Assembly: GCA_964036315.1 (NCBI GenBank)
Contig: OZ038485.1
Coordinates: forward strand, 97,694,360 to 97,758,359
Length of the DNA stretch: 64,000 nt
DNA from: Acanthosepion esculentum
Lineage: Eukaryota; Mollusca; Cephalopoda; Sepiida; Sepiidae
Reading direction: 5' to 3'
Shown: in pieces, positions 49,885-60,509 of the stretch
Position numbering within the stretch: the stretch's first letter is position 1
How the letters are laid out: every line of letters starts with the position of its first letter
Notes under the pieces: generated by a model
Told to the model about the DNA's origin: nothing
Seen by the model: only the letters and a program-made list of their open reading frames with translations
Databases searched by the model: none
Translations under genes and position numbers: made by a program

Positions 49885-50150
49885 TAAAAAAATATGATTC
49901 CATCGCTATATAAGAGTTCTCATGTTTCAAAAACAGAAGCTAAAAACTTCAATTTAATTACAGAAATTAAATTGAATTAAAGTATCCAGCCCTGTTTCAT
50001 CCTCAAGCGAACTTTGGAATAACTAATCTTGAAATTTACGGAGCTTTATAAGCCTATACATTTGTAATATTATTTACTACGGAAACGGCGAAAACATTTA
50101 TTTTAATAAGAGGCGTAAGGGTTTACATTTTCACTGACTTCGGGTTATTA
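49885..50150. repeat. Dispersed repeat, copy 2
   Basis: See 43560-43905. Here both halves are joined by 'ccagccctgtttcatcctca', with the first half inverted relative to copy 1. Confidence 0.6.
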
Positions 50151-50348
50151 ACCTAACGGTTCTTTCCTATTTTTCTATATATTTGCGCGCGCAAAAAAAA
50201 TTATTTTTTTACTCGTGAAAAAAATATATAAATTAAAAGTTGAAAAGAATTTTGGCAAATTTACCGATAGAACAAAACACCCTATTCGGAAATTTGAAAG
50301 ATTAAAAAAAAATTGATAGACAGAACTTGTCCATATTATTTAACAAAA

Positions 50349-50372
50349 TCTCTCTCTCTCTCTCTCTCTCTC

Positions 50373-50420
<48 letters not shown>
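50349..50420. repeat. (CT)n-(GATA)n microsatellite
   Basis: Compound run, preceded by 'cagaacttgtccatattatt' + 'taacaaa', a PLE N-terminal-like end. Confidence 0.95.
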
Positions 50421-50554
50421 AAGAAATAAAGAGTGAGAGGAAATATAGCAGCAGCTTTTTATATTTTTAGAATAAAGCTTGATTTTAGAACCAGTATTAG
50501 ACCATCTTATTAAAAAAAATGATGTTACGAATAATAAAAATGACCTTGTGTACC

Positions 50555-50670
50555 TTGGAGAAACGGTTGGCACACTGGTGTTGCGAGCGGTTGATACTGT
50601 AGTGAGTTCGATCTTCACTACGATGGCTTTATGTCGTGCTAAGATCAGCCCAGCTCGGTAAATACCATTG
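50555..50670 (+). mobile_element. tRNA-headed SINE fragment
   Basis: 'ggttggcacactggtgttgc' (A-box-like), 'gtagtgagttcgatcttcac' (B box), then 'gctaagatcagcccagctcg'. Recognisable Pol III boxes, no intact cloverleaf. Confidence 0.6.
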
Positions 50671-50739
50671 AAAAATGTACTTTATCTTTTTATTTTGAAA
50701 ATACATCATTTTATCGTGAATACATCATTGTAAATTTAT

Positions 50740-51340
50740 ACCATATATAATATAGACTTATCGATAAGTAAACTTTTTGATAGACTTATCTACATATTTA
50801 TATTATATTTATATATTTGTATATATATATATATATCTTATATCTATTTGTATATATTATATTGACATTTATATATTATATATAAATATATATAAATATA
50901 TTATATCTATATATTTATATTATATATCATATAGACTTATCTATATATAGACTTAGTTGATAGACATCTATATACAGACTTAGTTATCTATCTATCTTAT
51001 TATATTATATTAGATATCATATATATCATTATTATATATCATTATATATCATATATTATATATCATTATTATATATCATTTTATATATCATATATTATAT
51101 ATCATGTATATCATTATTATATATCATTTTATATATCATATATTATATATCATGTATATCATTATTATATATCATTTTATATATCATATATTATATATCA
51201 TGTATATCATTATTATATATCATATATTATAGATCATATATATAATTATCATATATCATATTAGATATCATATATTATATCATATATTATATATCATTAT
51301 TATATATATTTTATATCATATATTTTATATCATTATTGTA
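50740..51340. repeat. A/T minisatellite, partly a 48-bp tandem
   Basis: Built from ATATATCAT, ATTATAT and CATGTATAT pieces. In the cleanest part, 'tcatgtatatcattattata' recurs at 48-base spacing (about 51103, 51151 and 51199). Confidence 0.85.
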
Positions 51341-51480
51341 AATGCATCATTTTATTTTGTAAAAACCATTGATAAATGTATTTATTTGATAAATGTTGTT
51401 AATTTAAGATTTAAACGAAAACAAGTTCACAGAATGACAATTGACCTACTTTAATAACAAGTTTAAAGAGTCTTTCATTC

Positions 51481-51482
<2 letters not shown>

Positions 51483-51552
<70 letters not shown>

Positions 51553-51560
51553 AAGAAAGA
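51483..51560. repeat. (GA)n-(GAAA)n microsatellite
   Basis: Compound purine run. Confidence 0.97.
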
Positions 51561-51734
51561 AAGAACAGAGAGTGCGAGAACGGAAAGGGGGACAAGGTAC
51601 TGTATACAGTAAGAGTGGAATAAAATACAAGAAAAAAAAAACAAAGAGAAAGAAAAAATATACGTTGATTTACAAGCTAAGAGTGAGATGTTTTTTTAAT
51701 CTTTTTTCAAACTAATTATACATATAATTTATTA

Positions 51735-51949
51735 TACAACGTTTCGCCATTTTTGCCAGATCTTCTGTTATCAAAATGTGGGATATGTCATAACAAAAGT
51801 GATGGAAACAGAAACAAAAAGAAAAAGAATCTAAAAATGAAATCGGTTAGATTATATATACCCAAAGGGCCAAAACACATATTTTTTTTTAAAAAAATCA
51901 TCTTTAAATTTAAAATTCCCAGCGTCTCTCGTTTGTGCGCAAGTGTAGT
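51735..51949 (+). pseudogene. PLE relic, C-terminal part
   Basis: 'caacgtttcgccatttttgc' (VSPFLPDLLLS), CGICHNKSDGNRN, the lysine-rich KKKKNLK block and 'gtctctcgtttgtgcgcaag'. Homologous to 14160-14370 and 48830-49040. Confidence 0.65.
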
Positions 51950-51979
51950 CCGATGAAGTCCTAAAGAATGAAACGTGTC
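51950..51979 (+). ncRNA. Hammerhead-like core (HH-e3)
   Basis: 'ccgatga' (51950-51956), an extra a, 'gtcctaaagaat' forming a partly paired stem II, GAAA at 51970-51973, then ACGTGT and C. Cleavage would fall after 51979. Confidence 0.4.
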
Positions 51980-52029
51980 ACGCGAAAAGCTTTTTTTCCA
52001 ATCTGTCATACTTTTTTTCCACTAAAACA

Positions 52030-55000
52030 TATGCCGTATATTTCCACGTGTAAGGCGACCGATAGATAAGACGAGACCCCAAATCGAGGTAGATTTTCCT
52101 GATTTTATCTGATACCCGTTGTATAAGACAACCCAAAACGTAGGCCAGCCTATACCGCCAGTGGCAGTTAGACCTATCATAATGATTCCTACGGGTATAA
52201 AATAAAGCTGATGTTATTACAAATGTTGTCTTGCTTATGGTTATCGTTTTCAAATCAAAAGGAATAAAATAATAGAAAGTATTATTAACGTGAACCTTTA
52301 CAAAAATAACAATAATGATTTCATTCCTTCGGCTCGTCCGAATGAAAACAAAAGTTGCATATACTGTAATGGGAAATAAAGATGTTATGCCATCTTAAAC
52401 GTTTTGTTGCTTCACACCATAAAAATACCGTATTTGTTATTGAAAAATAAAGTTTACATGTTATAATAAATGTTGTTATTTAACACCACAATGATAATTA
52501 ATTTTGATTAGAAATATAGATTGTATTTTATCTTAAAATAACAATACTTTGAGAAATAATAATTGATATGAAATTTTGTGAACGCACTCATATCTCTACA
52601 AGAACGGAAGATTTATTTACGTTACTAAACTTATTACTTTTACAAATTGTTGTGTAATCGTCTCTTGAATATTGCATCTGAATGTGAAATCAAGAAGTAA
52701 AAGTAGTTTTACTACATGTATAACTGTCGTACAGCATTATGAACTTTTTCAAATAGAAATATATATATCTGTAGTTGCCATACAGAGGCAGTTATAAGCT
52801 TAACGCGATCCATGGCGCAGACATACTCACCTACTAACCAGTGCCGATATACCATAGGATATAAATATGTAGCGGACCGTGCGGGGTGAAGGATGTGAAG
52901 AGATATCAGAAGGTTAAACTTTCCTGCTGACGGGTACAGCTACATGGGAATGTCGGACTTTAATTAAGTCCAAAGAAGACAAAGAAAACAAACAAGACCG
53001 ATATATATGGGTAAACAAATATATATTAATACACAAAGACATGAAAAGTTACATAGTGTTTGTATGGAGAAATTATGTGTGTGTGTTGTAAGTGTTCGTA
53101 CGTACGTGTATTGTTCTTAGCGCGTTCCCAGAATTTGGGAAACGCTGTATCTGTGGGAGGTCACATATTGGCCCAAGTGGAAAAGGAGAGATTTTACCTC
53201 ATTTCCACGCGAGGTGGCGGCCCAAGGCCTGAGTCGGAAAAGAGAGAGAGAGATAGAAGGGTCAGCTAGTATTTATACTCAGGGGAGAGTGGCCCCTGTT
53301 GAAGGATTAAGGAACTGGGGAGGAGCTAACTCCGACAAATCCTGTGGTATATCGGTTAGCTTTTGTAACTGCTGTGTTAGACGATCCCTATTTTGGGAGC
53401 TACATTTGCGGAAGTATACGGCAAATTAAGTAATAAATTAAGTTATATTTTAATCTACTTTACATATTTTAATAAAATAAGTTCAATTAAATTAATACAC
53501 CCGCCTCAACACCAAAATGCGATACTTTATGCAAGAATTAAAAATTACGAAACAATAAAAATCGAAGTGTGACTTTCTGGTTGTTTACTTTTGGTGCCTT
53601 CTTTTTTTTTAGATGTCTCTTAAGGACGTATACAGACATGGCTCTCCATAAGTTCCTTTTTTATTATCTGTGAATTACATTTTTTTAAAACTGAGTTTAC
53701 CCCATGCAAAGTCGTAAAGTCATTGAGACACAATGGGTTACTGGGTACAAAAGAGTCAGACACAAAGATATTGATAAAGAACGAGAATAATAATGATTGG
53801 TGTGAATGCAAAGAACAAAAGATTTGTTTACGTTACCTGTTACTAAGTTTTGTATATTGTTATGCAATCGTATCTTGGATATTGCATTTTAATGTGAAAT
53901 CAAGAAGTAAAAGTAGTTTTATTACATTTATAACTGTAGTACAGCATTATAATGTGAATTATTTCAACCAGAAATATTTACATCGGTCGTTGCAATACCA
54001 ACGTAGTTGTTAGCCAACCATGATCCATGGCGCAAGCATACTAGCCTACTTACCAGTGCCAATACACCATAAGATTTAAGGTTAGCTTTTTTAATTGTTG
54101 TATTAAACGGCCCTCAGATGTTGATGATTATTCTGAAGGGTTTTAATTAGGTATATGTGTTTCTTACGTTTTTTATTCTATATTGAGAAATAAAGATTTT
54201 ATGACATCTTAAATATTTTGATGCTTAAGACCGCAAAAAAATACCGTATAATATTGTTATTGAAAAATAAAGTTTGCATGTTATACTAAATGTTGTTGTT
54301 ATTTAACACCATAATGATAATGAATTTTAATTAGAAATATAGATTGTATGTTATCCTAAATGTTGTTATTTAAAACTACTATGAGAAATAATGATTGGTG
54401 TGAATGCAAGAACGAAAAATTTGTTTACGTTACTTGTTACTAAGTTTTGTATATTATTATGCAATCGTATCTTGGATATTGCATTTGAATGTGAACTCAA
54501 GAAATAAAAGTAGTTTTACTACACTTATAATTGTAGTACATCATTATAATGTGAACTGTTTCAAATAGAAATATTTATATCTGTAGTTATTATACCGAGG
54601 CAGTTATTATCTTAACTCGAGCCATGGCGCAGACATACTAGCCTAGCCAGTGCCGATATACCACAAAATTTATAGTTAGCTTTTGGTAACTGTTGTATTA
54701 GACGACCCTCATATATTGGGGAAGAAATGTTTAAGATTTAAAAGTCGCCTTATCCGCGGAAATATATGCTAATTAATTTGATAGATTCGTTTCCTACGAT
54801 TTATCAACCCTTTGAGGGTATTTAAAGCCAGGAAATATTTTTAGATTGTGAAAAATTTTTTTTGGGGGGGTAGATAATATTGATTTAATGATACAAGTTT
54901 TAATAATTACAAAAAATACCGTATAATGTTGCTATTGAAACATAAACTTTACATGTTATACTAAATGTTGTTGTTATTTAACACCATAATGATAATGAAT

Positions 55001-55510
55001 TTTAATTAGAAATATAGATTGTATATTATCCTAAATGTTGTTATTTAAAACTACTATGAGAAATATTGATTGGTGGGAATGCAGCCATAGCTTTACAAAT
55101 CAAGAAAGAAAGATTTGTTTACGTTACTTGTTACTTGTTACTTGTGCGTGTTGTTCAGCGGAACTTTTACAAAATGTTGCATAATTGTCTCTTGAATATT
55201 GCATTTTAATGTGAAATAAAAAAATTAGAGTAGTTTTATTACATTTATAACTATAGTATAGCATTATAATTATCAATAGTTTCAAGTAGAAATATTTACA
55301 TCGCTAGTTACCACAATGAGGCTGTTGTTAGCCTACCGCGATCCATGGCGCAAGCATACTAGCCTTCTTACCAGTGCCGATATACCACAGGATTTATAGT
55401 TAGCTTTTGGTAACTGTTATATTAGACGAGCCCCTATTTCTTTTAGATTGGGGGGAGGTCATTATTTTTCAGATTTAATGGTTGCCTTATACGTGGAAAT
55501 ATACGGTAAT
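52030..55510. mobile_element. Array of a short TIR element (four partial copies)
   Basis: The left end near 52033 reads 'gccgtatatttccacgtgta' + 'aggcgacc'. Right ends near 54740-54772 and 55485-55510 are the inverse ('ttgccttatacgtggaaata' + 'tacggta'). Internal landmarks 'ttgaatattgcat', 'aagtaaaagtagtttta' and 'atccatggcgca' recur. The last starts at 52810, 54025, 54622 and 55343. Non-coding. TIR style suggests a Tigger/pogo-like MITE, but this is not proven. Confidence 0.7.
52868..53337 (-). mobile_element. Insertion inside the array, possible solo LTR
   Basis: This 470-bp stretch has no counterpart in the other array units. Its ends are 'tgtagcggacc' and 'ctccgaca'. On the minus strand there is a TATA-like 'gagtataaatac' near 53270. 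No clean 5-bp duplication was found. The right flank 'aaatcctgtggtatatcgg' is the reverse complement of unit sequence 'ccgatataccacaggattt', so the site is rearranged. Confidence 0.35.
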
Positions 55511-55674
55511 TAATAAACCCTATTTTCTTAGTAAGGTTTGCATTTATTCCTGGTCACGGATAAAACTTCCGCCCCGCGTCGAGTTATTTGGTCGAACTCT
55601 CTGCCTTAGGGCAGAGAGGAACCCGGACGAGGCTATGCCGAAGGGGAAAAATCATTGCTGTCCCGCCCAAAAAT

Positions 55675-55895
55675 TGTTAATGCTTTATTCACTCGCCAAA
55701 CTGTTGTCTTCATTTTTATTGTCATGTTCACGACGTTTCGGCCGTTGTATGCTCCGGCCTTCTTCGGCTGATTGGGAATTCGAATTGAACCCTTTATTTC
55801 GTCCACCGGGCTAAATTGTTCTACTTCCAAAACGTCGTGAATATGAGAATAAAAAATGAAGACAAGAGTCCAACAATGTAAATAACAGAAACAGT
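55675..55895. mobile_element. FB-10, foldback copy with reverse arm
   Basis: Left arm 'cacgacgtttcggccgttgt', 'ctccggccttcttcggctga', then at about 55829 'aaaacgtcgtgaatatgaga' and 'gacaagagtccaacaatgta', the reverse arm. The tRNA-like centre has been deleted. This confirms the palindromic design seen in FB-7. Confidence 0.7.
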
Positions 55896-55951
55896 GAAAA
55901 CGTTTTAAATTCACAGACACGCCTATACATACTCGCAGATAAATGAATCCC

Positions 55952-55990
55952 CTGAAGATGGTCTCAGATGAGATTGAAAGTACTTGGGAA
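55952..55990 (+). ncRNA. Hammerhead-like core, best copy (HH-a)
   Basis: CTGAAGA box (55952-55958), an extra t, stem II 'ggtctc'/'gagatt' (with G-T pairs) around 'agat', GAAA (55976-55979), self-complementary AGTACT then T (55979-55985). TCCC just before the box can pair with GGGA just after the predicted cleavage point 55985/55986, giving a 4-bp stem I. Stem II differs from HH-b and HH-c, yet all three can pair. One extra base between box and stem II is not canonical. Confidence 0.5.
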
Positions 55991-56151
55991 AATAAAAACT
56001 ATTCGAAAGAATATTTTGGTATTTTTCTCATTCAATTTTATAAATCTACCCCCAAAAATTAATCCGCGAACTTGAAAGGATCGCAACGAAAACTAATCGA
56101 CATGATATGTCTAAATTATTTAAACAAACTTGTTTGGATGAAAATATGCTG

Positions 56152-56154
<3 letters not shown>
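55991..56154 (+). pseudogene. PLE N-terminal-like fragment ending at (TA)n
   Basis: After a frame change, 'LIRELERIATKTNRHDMSKL' then FKQTCLDENMLPIY and a TA run. A second short copy, 'gatgaaaatatgctgcctaa', follows the TA run at 56198. Confidence 0.5.

Positions 56155-56190
<36 letters not shown>
56155..56190. repeat. (TA)n microsatellite
   Basis: TA run fused to the PLE-like fragment. Confidence 0.95.
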
Positions 56191-56195
<5 letters not shown>

Positions 56196-56215
56196 TATGA
56201 TGAAAATATGCTGCC

Positions 56216-56275
56216 TAAATATACACGATGTAAATAATGTAAATAATTACAATACCTCATCTCAGAAATATAGAC
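56216..56275 (-). mobile_element. FB-11, terminal scrap
   Basis: The plus strand 'aatacctcatctcagaaata' + 'tagacagg' is the reverse of the FB terminus. Confidence 0.6.
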
Positions 56276-56512
56276 AGGAAAAAATAGTATTATATAATCT
56301 CTTTCCGCTGTCAATAATCTCTTTCCGCTAGACTAGTTCTTATTTAGTACTGCTCAGTTCAGGCGTGCCCCGTTTATAGGGAGTCCAAGTACACACTGCC
56401 AGTCCTATGGATTTCACCTTGTAATTTCTATGTCACCAAATTTCATGAAACAACGCTTTAATCCTATCAGCTGTTAACGCAGGGCGAAATTGGTCCCCCA
56501 TAGATTAAATGA

Positions 56513-57152
56513 GGGGTCGGCAAACTTTTGGATTGAGAGGACCAAAAAGTTATGCAGTGTCTTGGAGGATGGCCATGATATCAAATTTATTATAATAATT
56601 TGTCTCGATCCTAGACCGCTACCACCAGAAGACTGCTTTGGTCTGGAGGTTTAACGAAGTTAATGTTATATTATTTAAGCAAGTTTCCTAATTTTACTGC
56701 AGGTATAACAGGATAACAACTAACACAATCAACAAAAAATGCTAATTCCTTACTAGAAATGAAATACAGTTTTAAAAAATGGCAAATTACTTAATGAGAC
56801 ACTTGTTTCTGCTTATAGTTCGATAATTTCTCCACATCAGGTAAAATATTTGTCGGCAACAAGAGCAAAACATTATCCTGGTGGTCATCATTCAAAACTT
56901 ATTCGAAAAACGATTTTAGTATATCTCATTTTCGAAAAAGTTATTCACAAGCATATGTACTTCCAAATAATGATACCATTCAATAGGCTTTTATATTTTC
57001 TGCTTGACAAAACATATGTCTTGGAGAAGTCAGAAATGGATACTTGCACCTCAAGTTAATTAAATAATTTGTGTCCAGGTGTTAAAGATGGCGGACTAGT
57101 CAAAAATCATTCGCGGGCCGAAAGTGGCCCGCGGGCCGGGTGTTGCCGACCC
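56513..57152. mobile_element. Non-autonomous hAT-like element with 8-bp target-site duplication
   Basis: Ends 'ggggtcggcaaac' and 'gtgttgccgaccc' are inverse. Flanks TTAAATGA (56505-56512) and TTAAATAA (57153-57160) match at 7 of 8. An 8-bp duplication and GGTCGGCAA-type ends fit hAT elements. The 640-bp interior has no long ORF and no transposase motif, so it depends on a partner. Confidence 0.75.
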
Positions 57153-57164
57153 TTAAATAAAAGG

Positions 57165-57580
57165 TGCGATTCTGTTGGGCTTATCAATAAAATATTCACT
57201 TAATTCCATACATTCAACTGTCGAAAAGAGTTGAGAAGGAAGACGTCTCACAGAGGTCTGATTTGTGTGTTTCTTGGTTTGTATTTGGTGGGGGGGGCAA
57301 TAGTTCAATTTTATCAAACTGAGATTCAAAATTGAAATAAATCTGGAATTTTAATAAATTGGAAATCAGGGTTAATACATCAAATATTTGGGATAAACCT
57401 TCACCAATGACTACAGAAAGATAAACTTATATCTCTCTAAATTTGAAGAATCTTCATCTATTTACTTTACTTTCTTTTCTGTTTCTTCTCTGCTGTTGCT
57501 GTCATCGTCGACTTTTAGTTTGTTTTAGTTCCGATTTCAGCCCACAGTTAATCGCTAGTGAAAACCAAAGACATTTTTTA
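57165..57580. other. No recognised feature
   Basis: A/T-rich, with a short T/C-rich leucine frame at 57443. Nothing supported. Confidence 0.35.
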
Positions 57581-57584
57581 GACC

Positions 57585-57725
57585 AACCAAACTTCTTAAA
57601 TAGCCACATATCGGCCTCAAAATTGAAACAAAATTGAAAACTATAGGACGTAAATTATTTTCCTAATTGGTTAAAACATCACAAAATATGTTTCTTTAAA
57701 TCACGCCTGTTCGCAATATTTTTTT
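57585..57725 (+). repeat. Dispersed repeat shared with 62835 and 63840
   Basis: 'acttcttaaatagccacata', 'tcggcctcaaaattgaa' and 'acatcacaaaatatg' match 62838-62945. The ends also resemble 63850-63960. Non-coding. Confidence 0.65.
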
Positions 57726-57807
57726 ATATAATTTTACATTATTTTATTATACAAACGTTTACTTTTTGAATATGTTCGTACAAATACAGGCATACATACA
57801 GCTATTT

Positions 57808-57862
<55 letters not shown>
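57808..57862. repeat. (TA)n microsatellite
   Basis: TA run. Confidence 0.97.
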
Positions 57863-57865
<3 letters not shown>

Positions 57866-57917
57866 CGTACACACATATACATGTATATGTGCTCCCTTAT
57901 ATATACCTTTGCAAACA

Positions 57918-58058
57918 CACACACTCAGACACACACAGACAGACAGACACGCATGCATGCATACATACATACATACATACATATATGATTACACCTATTT
58001 TTTGTGTGAGGTGTGCTGTTTTCGCTTACATTATGGGGCGCATTGGAATCTCTCTCTC

Positions 58059-58118
<60 letters not shown>
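57918..58118. repeat. (CA)n, (CATA)n and (TG)n microsatellites
   Basis: CA/CAGA-rich 57918-57950, CATA 57951-57983, TG 58055-58118. Confidence 0.95.
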
Positions 58119-58120
<2 letters not shown>

Positions 58121-58291
58121 ACAAACCATCAAATAAACCAGCCATCACAATGCGACCCATAATAGCAGTAGAAAACTCCACCAAATAAATTTGGGTCAAA
58201 TATATTATATGAGTATATATGTATGTGTATGTGTGTGTGCTTGCGCGCACGGACATATATGAGGGGCACATATACATGTATATGCGTATAA

Positions 58292-58359
<68 letters not shown>
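58292..58359. repeat. (TA)n microsatellite
   Basis: TA run. Upstream 'catatacatgtatatg' echoes 57874-57889. Confidence 0.97.
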
Positions 58360-58362
<3 letters not shown>

Positions 58363-58364
58363 AA

Positions 58365-59015
58365 GACAGGGTACATGATGCATGGGGTTGGTTGATGCAT
58401 AACTCATATTTCAGAAATGGTATGTCTATTAGTTTGCACGTGGCACCAGCACATGCATATTTAAGCCTTCCTGCTTCATTTCCATTCCTGTTTACCATTC
58501 GAAACTCTGCGGATCGAGGAAGTTTGAACAAAATTTGTGAAAAATCAGCGAAATATTTTCTGTTCTAATTTTTTTTCTAAGTCAAATTCATTTGCGAATA
58601 TGTTTATGCCCTTGTAATATGATAATATTGTATATCATTTTTTTTTCTTTAACCGAGTTCACTTGCCAAAGTTCTGCGAACAATGTGAGCCTATCACCAA
58701 GCCACTGAATATTTACTTAGGTGGTGGCTTAGGCTCATGCAAGAAAGAAAAAAGCGAAACTCTCACTGACAAACCAGTGAAAAATTTTCTACCAACCAAT
58801 AGAACGACCATTGACAAGAAAATCTCAGGTGATGGTTGAGGTAGGGTAGGGGGAAGGCAAACGAATGGAAAAGGGAAATGTAAGGAAGCACCTGTCAGCA
58901 AAGAAAGGATGGATCAAAGGAATTAAAACCAGTGGTTGTCTCCTCAGATTGTGACTCAGACGAAGATGAGTGGTGCTGTATTTATTGTTTGTGGTGAGGA
59001 TGGAAACTCTCGGTG
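58365..59015. other. No recognised feature
   Basis: Moderate composition. Several short frames, none with a motif or repeat match. Confidence 0.35.
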
Positions 59016-59019
59016 TGGG

Positions 59020-59640
59020 GATTAGTGAATCCACTGTCTGGGTTGTGGAGACTGTGATCGTGAAGTACGAGAAAATGAACTGTTAGCATAGAATTTACGG
59101 TTACATCTAGCCAAATTGATGAGATCTTGACGCCAGTCTAGTACTGCACTTAAATTTTTAAAAAGTCTATGTACCATAACGAGGAGCTCATCCGAACAAT
59201 TACCATGAAAGTATTTATAGAAAAGCCATAGAGATGCAATCTTACGGCGGTGGGAATGTGACTGAAGCATAGCTGCCAGATCAGAACCGATAATATAGCT
59301 GATACTACTCTGGATTTTATGAAGGAGCTCCAGATAATCAACAGGGGCACCGGACCATACGTGAAGCAATATTCTAAGCATGGACGAATGGTTGACATAA
59401 ATATGTAAGATAGATTCTAGAGAGAAAAATCGTCTCGCACGACACAGTGAGCCAACTTTCTTAGCAGCTGACCTAGCAATGGATTCAATATAGTCTTTCC
59501 ACCTCATATAAGTTGAGAACGTTAGCCCGAGAAGGCGCTATTTGTCACTGTCTTGAAGGTTAGCATCAGCCATGCTGATGGAAGACAGAGAGGGGTCATT
59601 CAGATGTTTAATGGAGATAAATTTAGTTTTGCTTGGAAGC
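59020..59640 (-). pseudogene. LINE-A reverse transcriptase relic, longest copy
   Basis: The minus strand starts about 100 codons further upstream than the others: KTKFISIKHLNDPSLSSIS, 'LLGLTFSTYMRWKDYIESIA', 'RSAAKKVGSLCRARRFFSLE', then with a frame change MLRILLHVWSGAP, 'LDKIQSSISYIIGSDLAAM'-type block, 'WLFYKYFHGNCSDELLVMV', and a decayed FSRTSRLW block. This covers the thumb and C-terminal region of a Jockey/CR1-like RT. The YADD catalytic box is not included. Confidence 0.8.
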
Positions 59641-59681
59641 GTTAAAATCTAACTTTATAAATAGTGGCGCCAGATAACCTA

Positions 59682-59682
59682 C

Positions 59683-59738
<56 letters not shown>
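59682..59738. repeat. (TA)n microsatellite
   Basis: TA run abutting the LINE-A relic. Confidence 0.97.
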
Positions 59739-59742
<4 letters not shown>

Positions 59743-59960
59743 GGTGGTACTCGCTTGTAAAAACCTCGGAAATCTCGACTTGCAGTAGAACAAATCGGTA
59801 CCCGAGGAAAAATGGGGAATAAAAAAAGGAAGAACCAAGGACATTAAACCAAGGCGAAAACAATCGTCCAGTGTTCAAGTTCCAAGTCCAAAGAAAAAAA
59901 AAACGAGTAAAAAGACAACTACGTAAAGTGCTCAATATACTAAGTAGAGTAAAACCTAAG

Positions 59961-60038
59961 ATAATCCTAAGGAGCCAGGCAAACCTACCTGACGATCCGT
60001 TTAGGTGAAACCTGGTTAGGTTTGCCTGGCTCCTTAGG

Positions 60039-60043
<5 letters not shown>
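59961..60043. repeat. Perfect hairpin, 27-bp arms
   Basis: Left arm 59961-59987 and right arm 60017-60043 are exact inverse copies ('ataatcctaaggagccaggc' + 'aaaccta'), spacer 29 bases. The right arm runs straight into (TA)n. Confidence 0.9.

Positions 60044-60111
<68 letters not shown>
60044..60111. repeat. (TA)n microsatellite between two hairpins
   Basis: TA run separating the 59961-60043 and 60118-60309 inverted repeats. Confidence 0.97.
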
Positions 60112-60113
<2 letters not shown>

Positions 60114-60117
60114 TGTT

Positions 60118-60309
60118 ACATTAGAACATATAAATATCCATTACAAAACTGTACATTTTGTTTCAACGTAAAATCAAACGTTTCTTCAGGTGGCTACCAA
60201 TGATGGTACTGAAGGATTTTATTCAAAATTGCGACACTACTTCACTTTTTGATTTTAACGTTGAAACAAAATGTACAATTTTGTAGTGGATATTTGCATG
60301 TTCTAATGT
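60118..60309. repeat. Inverted repeat, ~61-bp arms
   Basis: Left arm about 60118-60178 and right arm about 60248-60309 are complementary with few mismatches ('tgtacattttgtttcaacgt' vs its inverse). The 70-base spacer has no ORF. Confidence 0.85.
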
Positions 60310-60400
60310 CATAGTATATAATAAATATTTATTGCTCTACTTTTGAATTGAGCTCCGTTTTAAATTAATGTTTTGAACGCTGAAATTTTATTCTTCGTTC

Positions 60401-60407
<7 letters not shown>

Positions 60408-60455
<48 letters not shown>
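60408..60455. repeat. (TA)n microsatellite
   Basis: TA run. Confidence 0.97.
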
Positions 60456-60459
<4 letters not shown>

Positions 60460-60509
60460 ATTCATGTATTCTCTTGGCTACATTAAAAACAGCATTCAGC
60501 ATTTCCGTC

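Noticed and set aside
52868..52960. Third 5S rRNA-like sequence (ctgctgacgggtacagc ... catgggaatgtcgg)
   Set aside because: Only a short, weak resemblance to the 5S 3' half; more likely chance within a possible LTR.
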